From positions 124,001-188,000 of the forward strand of contig NZ_JAAIVF010000001.1 in assembly GCF_029589495.1 (NCBI RefSeq): a stretch of 64,000 nucleotides of DNA, read 5' to 3'. The notes beneath the pieces were generated by a model. That model was given only the letters and a program-made list of their open reading frames with translations. It did not search any database and had not been told where the DNA came from. Source of the stretch: Speluncibacter jeojiensis (GTDB lineage: Bacteria; Actinomycetota; Actinomycetes; Mycobacteriales; Mycobacteriaceae). The number at the start of each line of letters is the position of its first letter. Within the stretch, counting starts at the first letter, position 1. Position numbers and translations under genes: made by a program. Below are positions 1 to 7,602 of this stretch, in pieces.

Positions 1-185
1 CCGTCGCGGGCCTTCACCAGCGCGTTCTCCTCGAAGGTCGCCCCGGTCTCGGGGGTCTCGGGGAACTCGGGCACCTCGTCGAGGCCGATGACCTCGAGCC
101 CGGTGATGCCGGCTGCTTCGATGACACGGCGCAGTTCGGCGAGCTTCTTCGCGTTGCGGCTCGCGACGAGGATCTTGCGGTTCAC
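1..185 (-). CDS. rdgB: RdgB/HAM1 non-canonical purine NTP pyrophosphatase, N-terminal part
   Basis: Hydrolyses dITP, XTP and related deaminated purine nucleotides to the monophosphate, keeping them out of DNA and RNA. Only about 61 N-terminal residues lie in the window; the gene runs off the left edge. The protein begins with the family's nucleotide-binding opening (KILVASRNAKKLAELR), followed by the PETGATFEENALVKAR segment typical of the HAM1 fold. The start is a GTG at 183-185, four bases after the rph stop codon, so it should be co-transcribed downstream of rph, as in M. tuberculosis (Rv1340-Rv1341). Identification is secure; the active-site C-terminal half cannot be checked. Confidence 0.93.
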   Translation of the reverse strand, partial: MNRKILVASRNAKKLAELRRVIEAAGITGLEVIGLDEVPEFPETPETGATFEENALVKARD

Positions 186-189
186 CGGT

Positions 190-984
190 TCAGTCCTTCT
201 TGCCGAAGGCCTTCTTCTTCGGCGCGTCCGGGTCCGGCTCCGGCAGCACGCCCGGATACGGTGCGGCGAGCGCCTCGCGCTGGACGGCGAACAGCTGCTC
301 GCAGCCGGCCAGCGCCGAGTCGAGCAGCTTGTCGAGCGTCGAGCGCGGGAAGGTCGCACCCTCGCCGGTGCCCTGGATCTCGACGAGCGTCCCGGTGTCG
401 GTGGCGACCACGTTCATGTCGACCTCGGCGCGCGAATCCTCCTCGTAGGGAAGGTCCAGGCGCACGCGGCCGTCGACGACTCCGACGCTGACCGCGGCGA
501 TCATGCACGACAGCGGCTGCGGGTCGCTCAGCTTGCCGGCGGCCGCCAGGTAGGTCACCGCGTCGGACAACGCCACATAGGCGCCGGTGATCGCTGCGGT
601 GCGGGTGCCGCCGTCGGCCTGCAGCACGTCGCAGTCCAGTGCGATGGTGTTCTCGCCGAGCGCGGCGAGGTCGATGCAGGCGCGCAGCGACCGGCCGACC
701 AACCGGCTGATCTCCTGGGTGCGTCCCCCGACCTTGCCCTTGACCGATTCGCGGCTGCTGCGGGTGTGGGTGGCCGCCGGTAACATCGCGTACTCGGCGG
801 TGAGCCAGCCCAGTCCGGAGCCCTTGCGCCAGCGCGGCACGCCTTCCTCGACGCTCGCGGTGCACATGACCCGGGTGTTGCCGAACTCCACCAGCACCGA
901 CCCTGCCGGGTGGCTGGTGAAGCCGCGGGTGATCTTGACCTCGCGGAGCTCGTCGTCCGCCCTGCCGTCTGCTCGTGTGGTCAC
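190..984 (-). CDS. rph: Ribonuclease PH
   Basis: Phosphorolytic 3'-5' exoribonuclease that trims tRNA 3' ends, releasing nucleoside diphosphates. The 264 residues match the usual RNase PH length. Recognisable features are [19 protein letters not shown] near the N-terminus, the RNA-binding arginine cluster at about residues 75-100 (THTRSSRES...[10 protein letters not shown]), and the phosphate-binding [11 protein letters not shown] (125-135). The start is GTG. It lies 13 bases after the metallo-beta-lactamase-fold gene and directly before rdgB, in the conserved mycobacterial order Rv1339-rphA-Rv1341. Confidence 0.96.
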   Translation of the reverse strand: MTTRADGRADDELREVKITRGFTSHPAGSVLVEFGNTRVMCTASVEEGVPRWRKGSGLGWLTAEYAMLPAATHTRSSRESVKGKVGGRTQEISRLVGRSLRACIDLAALGENTIALDCDVLQADGGTRTAAITGAYVALSDAVTYLAAAGKLSDPQPLSCMIAAVSVGVVDGRVRLDLPYEEDSRAEVDMNVVATDTGTLVEIQGTGEGATFPRSTLDKLLDSALAGCEQLFAVQREALAAPYPGVLPEPDPDAPKKKAFGKKD

Positions 985-997
985 GCGAGCAGCCTAG

Positions 998-1792
998 CTA
1001 ACCGCTGAGGGATTCGTGCGCGCCGACGTGCTCGACGGCGAACTGCTCGCCGGGCGAGACGAGATGGACCGGACCGGAGAACGCCGACTGCGCCTCGGCG
1101 AGGACCGCCGCACGCGAGGTCCACGGCGGGATGTGGGTGAGCAGCAGTTCGCCGACGCCGGCGCGCTGCGCGATCTGCCCCGCCTCCAGACCGGACAGGT
1201 GGATGCCCTCGGGCCGTTCCTCGGGCGCATGGGTCCACGACGCCTCGCAGAGGAACACGTCGGCCCCCCGGGCCATGTCGACAACCGCGTCGCAGACCGC
1301 GGTGTCACCGCTGTAGACGAGCACGCGCCCGGACGCGTCGGTGATACGGAAGCCGAACGACTCCGACGGGTGATTCACCTTGTACGGCGTGATCGACAGG
1401 CCGCCGATCTGCACCTGCACCCGGTCCTCCCAGATGCGCAGGTCCATGGTGTCGGAGATGTCGTCGATCTCGCCGGGCACCTCGGCGGACGCGACGCCGA
1501 TGCGGTGCGCGGTGCCCTCCGGGCCGTACATCGGTGCGCGGCCGGTCGATTCGCCCGGGCCGTAGCGCCGCCACACCAGCAGCCCCGGGATGTCGAGGCA
1601 GTGGTCGGCGTGCAGATGAGACAGCAGCACCGTCACGTCCCGCGGGTCCGCGAAGTGCTGCAACGCACCCAGCACTCCACCCCCGAAATCGAGGACGATC
1701 GGCGAGGTGCCGGGCGCGGTCAACAGGTAACCGGAGGCCGGCGAATCCGGTCCGGTGACACTGCCCGAACATCCCAAGACGGTTAACCGCAT
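998..1792 (-). CDS. Metallo-beta-lactamase-fold hydrolase, Rv1339-like (probable cyclic-nucleotide phosphodiesterase)
   Basis: A 264-residue MBL-fold protein with the metal-binding signature HLHADH at residues 59-64 and further ligands expected in VNHPSESFGF, VYSGDTA and the late LLLTHIPPW segment. Its position between murI and rph matches M. tuberculosis Rv1339, which has been reported to act as an atypical cAMP phosphodiesterase; older annotations call such proteins RNase Z-like. I chose ATG 1792 (MRLTVLGCSG) because the beta-strand that opens this fold starts there; the reading frame stays open upstream to 1906 but that part has no MBL character. A role in second-messenger turnover is inferred by orthology and synteny. 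Confidence 0.88.
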   Translation of the reverse strand: MRLTVLGCSGSVTGPDSPASGYLLTAPGTSPIVLDFGGGVLGALQHFADPRDVTVLLSHLHADHCLDIPGLLVWRRYGPGESTGRAPMYGPEGTAHRIGVASAEVPGEIDDISDTMDLRIWEDRVQVQIGGLSITPYKVNHPSESFGFRITDASGRVLVYSGDTAVCDAVVDMARGADVFLCEASWTHAPEERPEGIHLSGLEAGQIAQRAGVGELLLTHIPPWTSRAAVLAEAQSAFSGPVHLVSPGEQFAVEHVGAHESLSG

Positions 1793-1929
1793 GGCCGTCA
1801 CTTTGCCACGACGGTCGTGGTCCCGAACAACTTCCCCGCCATTTTGCCGCGTCAGGTCACAATGGCGGGAACGGTGTGACCCAGGCGGCGGCGATCCCGT
1901 CGCCACCGGCGGGCCGAGGCCGCGCGGAC

Positions 1930-2742
1930 TCAGCCGACCGGCACCAGTTGCGGCCCGAGGAACCGCGCCGCCAGACGCGCGAACATGTGCGGATCACCGG
2001 TCGACCGGAACGACCGCGTCGGTGCCGCGTCGCCCGGTTCGCGCAGCAACTCCTGCTCCGTCAGCACCCGCAGCACGTCCTTCGCGGTCTCCTCCGCGCT
2101 CGATACCAGCGTCACGTGATCGCCCATCGCCAACTGCAGGATCCCGGACAGCAGCGGATAGTGCGTGCAGCCGAGCACCAGCGTGTCGACGTCGGCCTCC
2201 TGCAGCGGTTCGAGGTATCCCTGCGCGAGCCCGAGCACCTGGCGTCCGCTGGTGATGCCGCGCTCGACGAAGTCGACGAACCGCGGGCACGCGACCGTGG
2301 TGATGGTCGTGTCGCGAGCGGCGGCGAAGCAGTCCTCGTAGGCGCGCGACGCGATGGTCGCCCGGGTGCCGATCACGCCGATCCGCCCGGTCCGGGTGGT
2401 GGCCACGGCGCGGCGCACCGCCGGCAGCACGACCTCGATCACCGGCACCGGATACCGTTCGCGGGCGTCGCGCAGGCACGCGGCAGACGCCGTGTTGCAG
2501 GCGATGACCAGTGCCTTGACGCCCTGCTCGACGAGGTCGTCGGCGACGGCCAGCGCGTGGCGGCGCACCTCGGGGATGGTCAGCGGGCCGTACGGCCCGT
2601 TCGCGGTGTCACCGACATAGCGGATGTCCTCGCCGGGGAGTTGGTCGATGACCGCGCGCGCGACCGTGAGGCCACCGACGCCGGAGTCGAAGATGCCGAT
2701 CGCGCCCGAGGGGTCCGGCCGCGACGCCACCGCCGGCGTCAC
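1930..2742 (-). CDS. murI: Glutamate racemase
   Basis: Makes D-glutamate for peptidoglycan in the cytoplasm by interconverting L- and D-glutamate without a cofactor. The 270-residue protein has the family opening [16 protein letters not shown] (15-30) and both catalytic cysteines in standard motifs, ACNTAS (Cys82) and GCTHYPLL (Cys192). The start is a GTG whose bases overlap the stop of the upstream rhomboid gene (GTGA, 2739-2742), which points to translational coupling. An open frame continues far upstream on this strand, but it is antisense-like read-through and not part of murI. About 137 bases separate it from the Rv1339-like gene. Confidence 0.96.
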   Translation of the reverse strand: MTPAVASRPDPSGAIGIFDSGVGGLTVARAVIDQLPGEDIRYVGDTANGPYGPLTIPEVRRHALAVADDLVEQGVKALVIACNTASAACLRDARERYPVPVIEVVLPAVRRAVATTRTGRIGVIGTRATIASRAYEDCFAAARDTTITTVACPRFVDFVERGITSGRQVLGLAQGYLEPLQEADVDTLVLGCTHYPLLSGILQLAMGDHVTLVSSAEETAKDVLRVLTEQELLREPGDAAPTRSFRSTGDPHMFARLAARFLGPQLVPVG

Positions 2743-3407
2743 CGGCCCACCGCCGCGGCGCCGCCGACAGCCCGCCGGCGGCGGTCCCGCCGCACGTCCG
2801 CGGAGAGCAGCCAGGCGGCCAGCACCCCGGCCGCCGCGCCGCACAGATGTCCCTGCCAGGACACCCGTGGATCCGAGGGCAGCACACCCCAGAGCAGTCC
2901 GCCGTAAACGACCAGCACCACCAGCCCGACGGCCAGTTCGCGCAGGTCCCGGGTGAACAGGCCGCGAGCGAGCAGATACCCGAGCCAGCCGAAGACCAGC
3001 CCCGAGGCACCGACCACGACCGTGCCGGATCCACCGAGCAGCCAGGCACCGAAGCCGCCGACCAGCCAGATGATCGCGGTCGCCGCGAGCGCCTTGCCGA
3101 ATCCGGCCATCAGCATCACGAAACCCAGCACGAGCAGCGGGAGTGTGTTCGCGGCGAGGTGTCCCCAGCCGTCGTGCAGCAGCGGGGCGAACAGGATGCC
3201 CCAGAGGCCGTCGAGGCGGCGCGGCACGATGCCGTTCGAGTCGAGGCGCTCGTCCGTGGCGAGGTCGATCAGTTCGACCACGTACAGCACGGCGACGAAC
3301 ACACCGATGGTCATCGCGGCCATCTGCCACCGGCTGCGCGAGACCGGCGGCCCCGACGCTGCGGGCAACGGCGGAACGGGTCCGGCGCCCGGGGAAGGTG
3401 TCGTCAT
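2739..3407 (-). CDS. Rhomboid-family intramembrane serine protease
   Basis: Polytopic membrane protease of the rhomboid family, orthologous by position to M. tuberculosis Rv1337. The 222 residues contain about six hydrophobic helices. The catalytic serine lies in GASGLVFG (Ser135) and the helix-6 histidine in GHLCGAAAG (His187); the helix-2 HxxxN pair is WGHLAANT (His83, Asn87). The N-terminal 25 residues are Pro/Ser/Gly rich and cytosolic, and the C-terminus is Arg-rich. It is coupled to murI by a GTGA overlap. Its substrate cannot be deduced. Confidence 0.9.
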   Translation of the reverse strand: MTTPSPGAGPVPPLPAASGPPVSRSRWQMAAMTIGVFVAVLYVVELIDLATDERLDSNGIVPRRLDGLWGILFAPLLHDGWGHLAANTLPLLVLGFVMLMAGFGKALAATAIIWLVGGFGAWLLGGSGTVVVGASGLVFGWLGYLLARGLFTRDLRELAVGLVVLVVYGGLLWGVLPSDPRVSWQGHLCGAAAGVLAAWLLSADVRRDRRRRAVGGAAAVGR

Positions 3408-3452
3408 GAGGGTCTCGCACCGCCCTTTCGCTGCCTGCGATCAGGCTCCACG

Positions 3453-4556
3453 CTACTGGGTGCCGCGCGACCGCACCGGATCGACGGCCGACGGGAGCAC
3501 ATCGCGGTAAGCCGGGATGCCTGCGACCGACGTCGCCGCCAGCACCGCGTGCACGATGGCCCGCTCGACGCAGGTCGCGGCGGTCGCGCACACGGCGTCG
3601 AGCAGTGCCAGCTCCGCCGGGAAGGCCGCGGGCACCCCGGAGACCGTCCGGTCCGGGGCGGACCCGCCGGTGCCGGTGGCCACCGCGAAGATCGTGTCGC
3701 CGTCCAGTGGCGAGTGCGCGGGCCGGACCGCGCGGGCCAGCCCGTCCTGTCCGGCGACCGCGAGTCGCTTGCAGCCCGCCTTGGTCAGCACGGCGTCCGT
3801 GGCGACGACGCCGATCGTGGTGTTGAGGACCGTCCCCTTCGCGGGGGTGCCGTTCGCCGCGGCCACCTCGGCCGGGTCCGGCGGGCGCAACCCGAACTCG
3901 CCGTCGAGTTCGGCGGACGCTCCCCAGGGCAGGCCGGTCGCCGGGTCGAAGACGGAACCGACCGGGTTCGCGACCACCAACGCCCCGACGGTGACCGCGC
4001 CGACGCCGGGCAGGTCCAGCAACGCGCTGGCCGTGCCGACACCGCCCTTGAGCGACCCGGCGCGGGCGCCGACGCCGGCGCCGACCGACCCGCTGTCGAA
4101 CAGTTCCCCGGCCTGCTGCGCGGCGCGGTAGCCGAAGCCCGCATCGGGGCGCTCGCGCCAACCGCCGACCGGGAGGTCGAAGATCACCGCCGCCGGGACG
4201 ATCGGTACGACCGCCTCGGGGCCACCCATCGGGATGCCCAGGCCCTGCTCCTCGAGCCGGCGCATCACCCCGTCGGCCGCGGCCAGCCCGTAGGCGCTGC
4301 CGCCGGTCAGCAGCACCGCGTCGATCTGCTGCACGGTGTGGCTGGGGTCGAGCAGGTCCGTCTCGCGGGTGCCCGGGCCTCCCCCGCGCACGTCCACCGA
4401 GGCGACCCCGCCGCCCGGGACCAGCACAACCGTGCAGCCGGTGGCCCAGCCCGAGCCCAGGGCCGCGTCGGAATCGAGGCGGTGATGGTGACCGACGAGC
4501 ACCCCGGAGACATCGGTGATCGCATTGCGCGGCCCGTGACGCGTCGCCGCCGTCAC
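3453..4556 (-). CDS. P1-family (DmpA/S58-like) self-processing aminopeptidase
   Basis: A 367-residue member of the DmpA/ornithine-acetyltransferase-like N-terminal nucleophile fold, orthologous in position to Rv1333. Family landmarks are [14 protein letters not shown] near the N-terminus, the glycine-rich [15 protein letters not shown] (55-69), LTGGSAYGL (83-91) and [12 protein letters not shown] (244-255), where the precursor is expected to cleave itself before a threonine (Thr246 or Thr247) to form the two-chain enzyme. The start is GTG, four bases after the DUF2017 gene. In M. tuberculosis mec, cysO and cysM lie between this gene and the rhomboid; here there are only 45 non-coding bases. 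Confidence 0.88.
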   Translation of the reverse strand: MTAATRHGPRNAITDVSGVLVGHHHRLDSDAALGSGWATGCTVVLVPGGGVASVDVRGGGPGTRETDLLDPSHTVQQIDAVLLTGGSAYGLAAADGVMRRLEEQGLGIPMGGPEAVVPIVPAAVIFDLPVGGWRERPDAGFGYRAAQQAGELFDSGSVGAGVGARAGSLKGGVGTASALLDLPGVGAVTVGALVVANPVGSVFDPATGLPWGASAELDGEFGLRPPDPAEVAAANGTPAKGTVLNTTIGVVATDAVLTKAGCKRLAVAGQDGLARAVRPAHSPLDGDTIFAVATGTGGSAPDRTVSGVPAAFPAELALLDAVCATAATCVERAIVHAVLAATSVAGIPAYRDVLPSAVDPVRSRGTQ

Positions 4557-4560
4557 GTGG

Positions 4561-5175
4561 TCAGTCCATCAGGGCCAACAGCAGGGTGTCCTGCACCCAG
4601 GTCAGCCAGTGGTAGACGTCCATGTCGGCCCGGCGCGGGTCGTCCTCGGGCAGTTCGTCGGGGGTGTCCGCGTCGATCCCCAGCATCGTCCCGAGCGCGA
4701 TGCGCACGTCGTTGAGCGCGTTCAGCCAGCCGTGGGCCTGCTCGGGGATCAGCGCGATCTTGCCGCCACGTTCGGGCAGCGTGTCGAGCAGCATCGTCGC
4801 GGCCTGCCGCTTGGCGTCGATGATCTCCGGTTCGTGCAGGCTGCGCAGCGCACCGTTGACATCGGCCGCGTCCGCGCGGCGCTCGTCGGCGACCTCGTCT
4901 GCGGTGCGGGACTGTGCCTCGTCGCCGAGGTCGGACTCGGGCCGGTGGAAGTCGGGCAGCAGCCGCGCCAGGACCGCGTCGTCGGGCGGGGTCGAGGGGC
5001 CGGAACGCAGGCCGGTCAGCACCGCGAGCTCGTCCTGCGGCGTCTCGGACTCACGCGCGTCGAGCAGGCCGACCAGCGAGGTCACCAGTGAACGCAGGAC
5101 GGCGGCCTCGTGCGCATCCATCTCCGTGCGCAGCTTCACGCCGCCGAGCGAATTCTTCCTGGTCCACGCACGCAA
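4561..5175 (-). CDS. DUF2017-family protein (Rv1332-like)
   Basis: A 204-residue acidic protein of the actinobacterial DUF2017 family, almost always found just downstream of clpS. It opens MRAWTRKN and has conserved blocks LDAREAA-like MDAHEAAVLRSLV (19-31), LHEPEIIDAKRQAATMLLDTLPERGGKIAL in the middle and WLNALNDVRIALGTMLGI near the end. It has no signal peptide or membrane helix. The tight spacing to the P1 peptidase and its place after clpS suggest an operon, and possibly a role linked to the Clp adaptor system, but no biochemical function is established. Confidence 0.85.
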   Translation of the reverse strand: MRAWTRKNSLGGVKLRTEMDAHEAAVLRSLVTSLVGLLDARESETPQDELAVLTGLRSGPSTPPDDAVLARLLPDFHRPESDLGDEAQSRTADEVADERRADAADVNGALRSLHEPEIIDAKRQAATMLLDTLPERGGKIALIPEQAHGWLNALNDVRIALGTMLGIDADTPDELPEDDPRRADMDVYHWLTWVQDTLLLALMD

Positions 5176-5238
5176 TGCGTTCCCCCACTCCTGTGGTCAT
5201 CGGTCGAGGCGGCGGATCAGCCGTCATTCACCACGCCG

Positions 5239-5547
5239 TCATTCACCGCGCTGCATCGTCGCCCACAGGCCTGCGGCGTGCAGACGACGCACGTCGTTCT
5301 CCATCTTGTCGCGCGAGCCGGACGACACGACGGCCTTGCCCTCGTTGTGCACCTTCAGCATCAACTCGTTGGCCTTGGCCTTGCTGTAGCCGAACAGCTT
5401 CTGGAAGATGAACGCGACGTAATGCATCAGGTTGACCGGATCGTCCCACACCACGGTCACCCACGGCTTGTCGATGGATTCGAGTTCGTCGACGAACTCC
5501 TCCACCTCAGGCGTGGCCATCGGTGTCGCAGGCATGGGTACCGCCAT
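5239..5547 (-). CDS. clpS: ATP-dependent Clp protease adaptor ClpS
   Basis: Binds the N-domain of ClpC/ClpA and delivers substrates with N-degrons to ClpP. The 102-residue protein has the family core: [18 protein letters not shown], then [28 protein letters not shown] and the closing helix. The Asp-Pro-Val-Asn segment forms part of the N-degron pocket. The first 20 residues (Pro/Ala/Glu rich) fit the flexible N-terminal extension that enters the unfoldase. It is divergent from pncB, leaving 88 bases (5548-5635) for both promoters. Translation could also start at an internal methionine (MPATP or MATPEV). Confidence 0.95.
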   Translation of the reverse strand: MAVPMPATPMATPEVEEFVDELESIDKPWVTVVWDDPVNLMHYVAFIFQKLFGYSKAKANELMLKVHNEGKAVVSSGSRDKMENDVRRLHAAGLWATMQRGE

Positions 5548-5635
5548 GCATCAAGGGTACGACGTCGGGCCGGTCTTGACCCCCATCCGGGTCCAGGCGA
5601 GCCGAATTCGCCGGTGCCGCCGTAAGTTGGGACAG

Positions 5636-6955
5636 GTGAGCACCCCCGCGTCGAGCACCGCGCTGCTGACCGACCAATACGAGCTGACGATGCTGGCCGC
5701 GGCCCTGCGCGACGGCACCGCGCAGCGACGCTGCGGCTTCGAGGTCTTCGCCCGCCGGCTGCCCGACGGTCGCCGTTACGGCGTCGTCGGTGGCGTCGGC
5801 CGGCTCCTCGACGAGCTGACCCGGTTCCGGTTCGGCCCCGCCGAGCTCGATTCGGTCGCCGAGTTCTGCGACCGCGACACCCTCGACTGGCTGGCGGCGT
5901 TCCGATTCGCCGGCGACATCGACGGCTACCGCGAGGGCGATCTGTACTTCCCGGGTTCGCCGATCCTGTCGGTGCGCGGCAGTTTCGCCGAGTGCGTGCT
6001 GCTCGAGACGCTGATCCTGTCGATCCTCAACCACGACAGCGCGATCGCGTCGGCGGCGGCGCGGATGCGCTCGGCCGCGGGTGATCGGCCGATGATCGAG
6101 ATGGGCTCACGGCGCACCCACGAGGAGGCCGCCGTCGCCAGCGCCCGCGCCGCCTATCTGGGCGGGTTCGCCGCCACCTCCAACCTCGAGGCGGTGCGCC
6201 GGCACGGCATCCCCGGCGCCGGCACCAGCGCGCACGCGTTCACGCTGCTGCACACCACCGCCGACGGCGCCGACGAGGCCGCAGCGTTCCGCGCGCAGGT
6301 CGCCGCCCACGGCATCGGCACCACGCTGCTCGTCGACACGTACGACATCACCCGCGGCGTGCAGACCGCGATCGAGGTGGCCGGAACCGGCCTCGGCGGG
6401 GTGCGCATCGACTCCGGCGACCTCGGGGTGCTGGCCCGGCAGGTACGCAAGCAACTCGACGACCTCGGCGCGACCCGCACCCGGATCGTGGTCTCCGGCG
6501 ACCTCGACGAGTTCGCCATCGCGGCGCTGCGCGGCGAGCCGGTCGACGCCTACGGGGTCGGCACCTCGCTGGTCACCGGCTCCGGCGCCCCCACCGCAGG
6601 GATGGTCTACAAGCTGGTCGAGGTCGACGGCATCCCGGTCGCCAAGCGGAGCATCAGCAAAGCCTCGCGCGGCGGCGTCAAACGTGCGCTGCGCGCCGCC
6701 CGCGACACCGGCACCGTGGTCGAGGAGGTCGTCTACCCCGCCGACTCGACGCCGCCTGCCACCGGCACGCTGGAGGCGCGGGAGTTGCAGGTTCCGCTGC
6801 TGCGCGGCGGCGAGCCGGTCGGTCACCGGCCCGCGCTCGACGACTCCCGCGACCTGCTGCTGCGATCGCTGGTCACGCTGCCGTGGGAGGGGCTGCGGCT
6901 GACCCACGGTGAACCCGCCGTCCCCACCCGCTTCGTCGCCGAGGAGCGCGCATGA
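5636..6955 (+). CDS. pncB: Nicotinate phosphoribosyltransferase
   Basis: Converts nicotinate, PRPP and ATP to nicotinate mononucleotide in NAD salvage. The 439-residue protein opens with the hallmark LTDQYELTM (11-19). It has MGSRRTHEEAA with the histidine that is phosphorylated in the reaction cycle (His162), VDTYDITRGV and the phosphate-binding stretch RIDSGDLGVLARQVR. I chose GTG 5636 because the family motif begins ten residues later; the open frame extends upstream to 5432 through the clpS promoter with no support. It overlaps pncA by ATGA (6952-6955), which links the two NAD-salvage steps. Confidence 0.95.
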   Translation: MSTPASSTALLTDQYELTMLAAALRDGTAQRRCGFEVFARRLPDGRRYGVVGGVGRLLDELTRFRFGPAELDSVAEFCDRDTLDWLAAFRFAGDIDGYREGDLYFPGSPILSVRGSFAECVLLETLILSILNHDSAIASAAARMRSAAGDRPMIEMGSRRTHEEAAVASARAAYLGGFAATSNLEAVRRHGIPGAGTSAHAFTLLHTTADGADEAAAFRAQVAAHGIGTTLLVDTYDITRGVQTAIEVAGTGLGGVRIDSGDLGVLARQVRKQLDDLGATRTRIVVSGDLDEFAIAALRGEPVDAYGVGTSLVTGSGAPTAGMVYKLVEVDGIPVAKRSISKASRGGVKRALRAARDTGTVVEEVVYPADSTPPATGTLEARELQVPLLRGGEPVGHRPALDDSRDLLLRSLVTLPWEGLRLTHGEPAVPTRFVAEERA

Positions 6956-7599
6956 CCGGGCCGGCGCGGGCGCTGATCATCGTCGACGTCCAGAACGACT
7001 TCTGCGAGGGCGGCTCGCTGGCGGTCACCGGTGGCGCGGCGGTCGCGGAGGCGATCAGCGAGTACCTGGCGACGCCGGGCCGACCGCGGTACGCCGCGAT
7101 CGTCGCCACCGCGGACCGGCACATCGACCCGGGACCGCACTTCTCCGACCGCCCCGACTACCGGGACAGCTGGCCGCCGCACTGCGTGGTCGGCACTCCG
7201 GGAACCGAGTTCCATCCGGCCCTGGACGTCTCGGCGGTGCAGGAGGTCTTCGGCAAGGGCGCATTCGCGGCCGCGTATTCAGGCTTCGAGGGCGCGTCCT
7301 CCGACGGCGACTCGCTCTCGGACTGGTTGCAGGACACCGGCATCGACGCCGTCGACGTGGTCGGTATCGCCACCGACCACTGCGTGCGTGCGACCGCGAT
7401 GGATGCGGTCCGGGAAGGCTTCGACACCCGCGTGCTGCTGGACTACACGGCCGCGGTGGCGCCGGACACCACGCGCGCGGCACTGGACGCGATGCACGGC
7501 GCCGGGGTGAAGCTCGTCGGCGGCGGGTGGACGGCCCCGACCCGGCGCCGTGGTGCGAGCCGTCGCGGTCCGGGCAGCAGGCACCGGCACCGCCAGTAG
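6952..7599 (+). CDS. pncA: Nicotinamidase (isochorismatase superfamily)
   Basis: Deamidates nicotinamide to nicotinate, feeding the product to PncB encoded just upstream. The isochorismatase-fold triad is visible: Asp12 in IIVDVQNDFC, Lys102 in FGKGAF and Cys144 in ATDHCVRAT. The metal site is ATADRHIDP (Asp55, His57) with His63 nearby. The 215-residue length is slightly above the usual size of about 186-210 because of a basic, disordered C-terminal tail (RRRGASRRGPGSRHRHRQ). Start ATG 6952 overlaps the pncB stop. In mycobacteria this enzyme is the activator of pyrazinamide. Confidence 0.94.
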   Translation: MTGPARALIIVDVQNDFCEGGSLAVTGGAAVAEAISEYLATPGRPRYAAIVATADRHIDPGPHFSDRPDYRDSWPPHCVVGTPGTEFHPALDVSAVQEVFGKGAFAAAYSGFEGASSDGDSLSDWLQDTGIDAVDVVGIATDHCVRATAMDAVREGFDTRVLLDYTAAVAPDTTRAALDAMHGAGVKLVGGGWTAPTRRRGASRRGPGSRHRHRQ

Positions 7600-7602
7600 T
7601 CT

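Noticed and set aside
2847-4715. A 622-codon open frame on the plus strand
   Set aside because: It is antisense to the rhomboid, P1 peptidase and DUF2017 genes, which have clear family motifs. Its composition (Arg, Gly, Asp, His, Gln) is what the complement of GC-rich coding sequence produces.
5205-5238. Short repeated CGTCATTCACC motif after clpS
   Set aside because: Two imperfect copies over about 30 bases; too short to call a repeat element or CRISPR. No CRISPR array was seen anywhere in the window.
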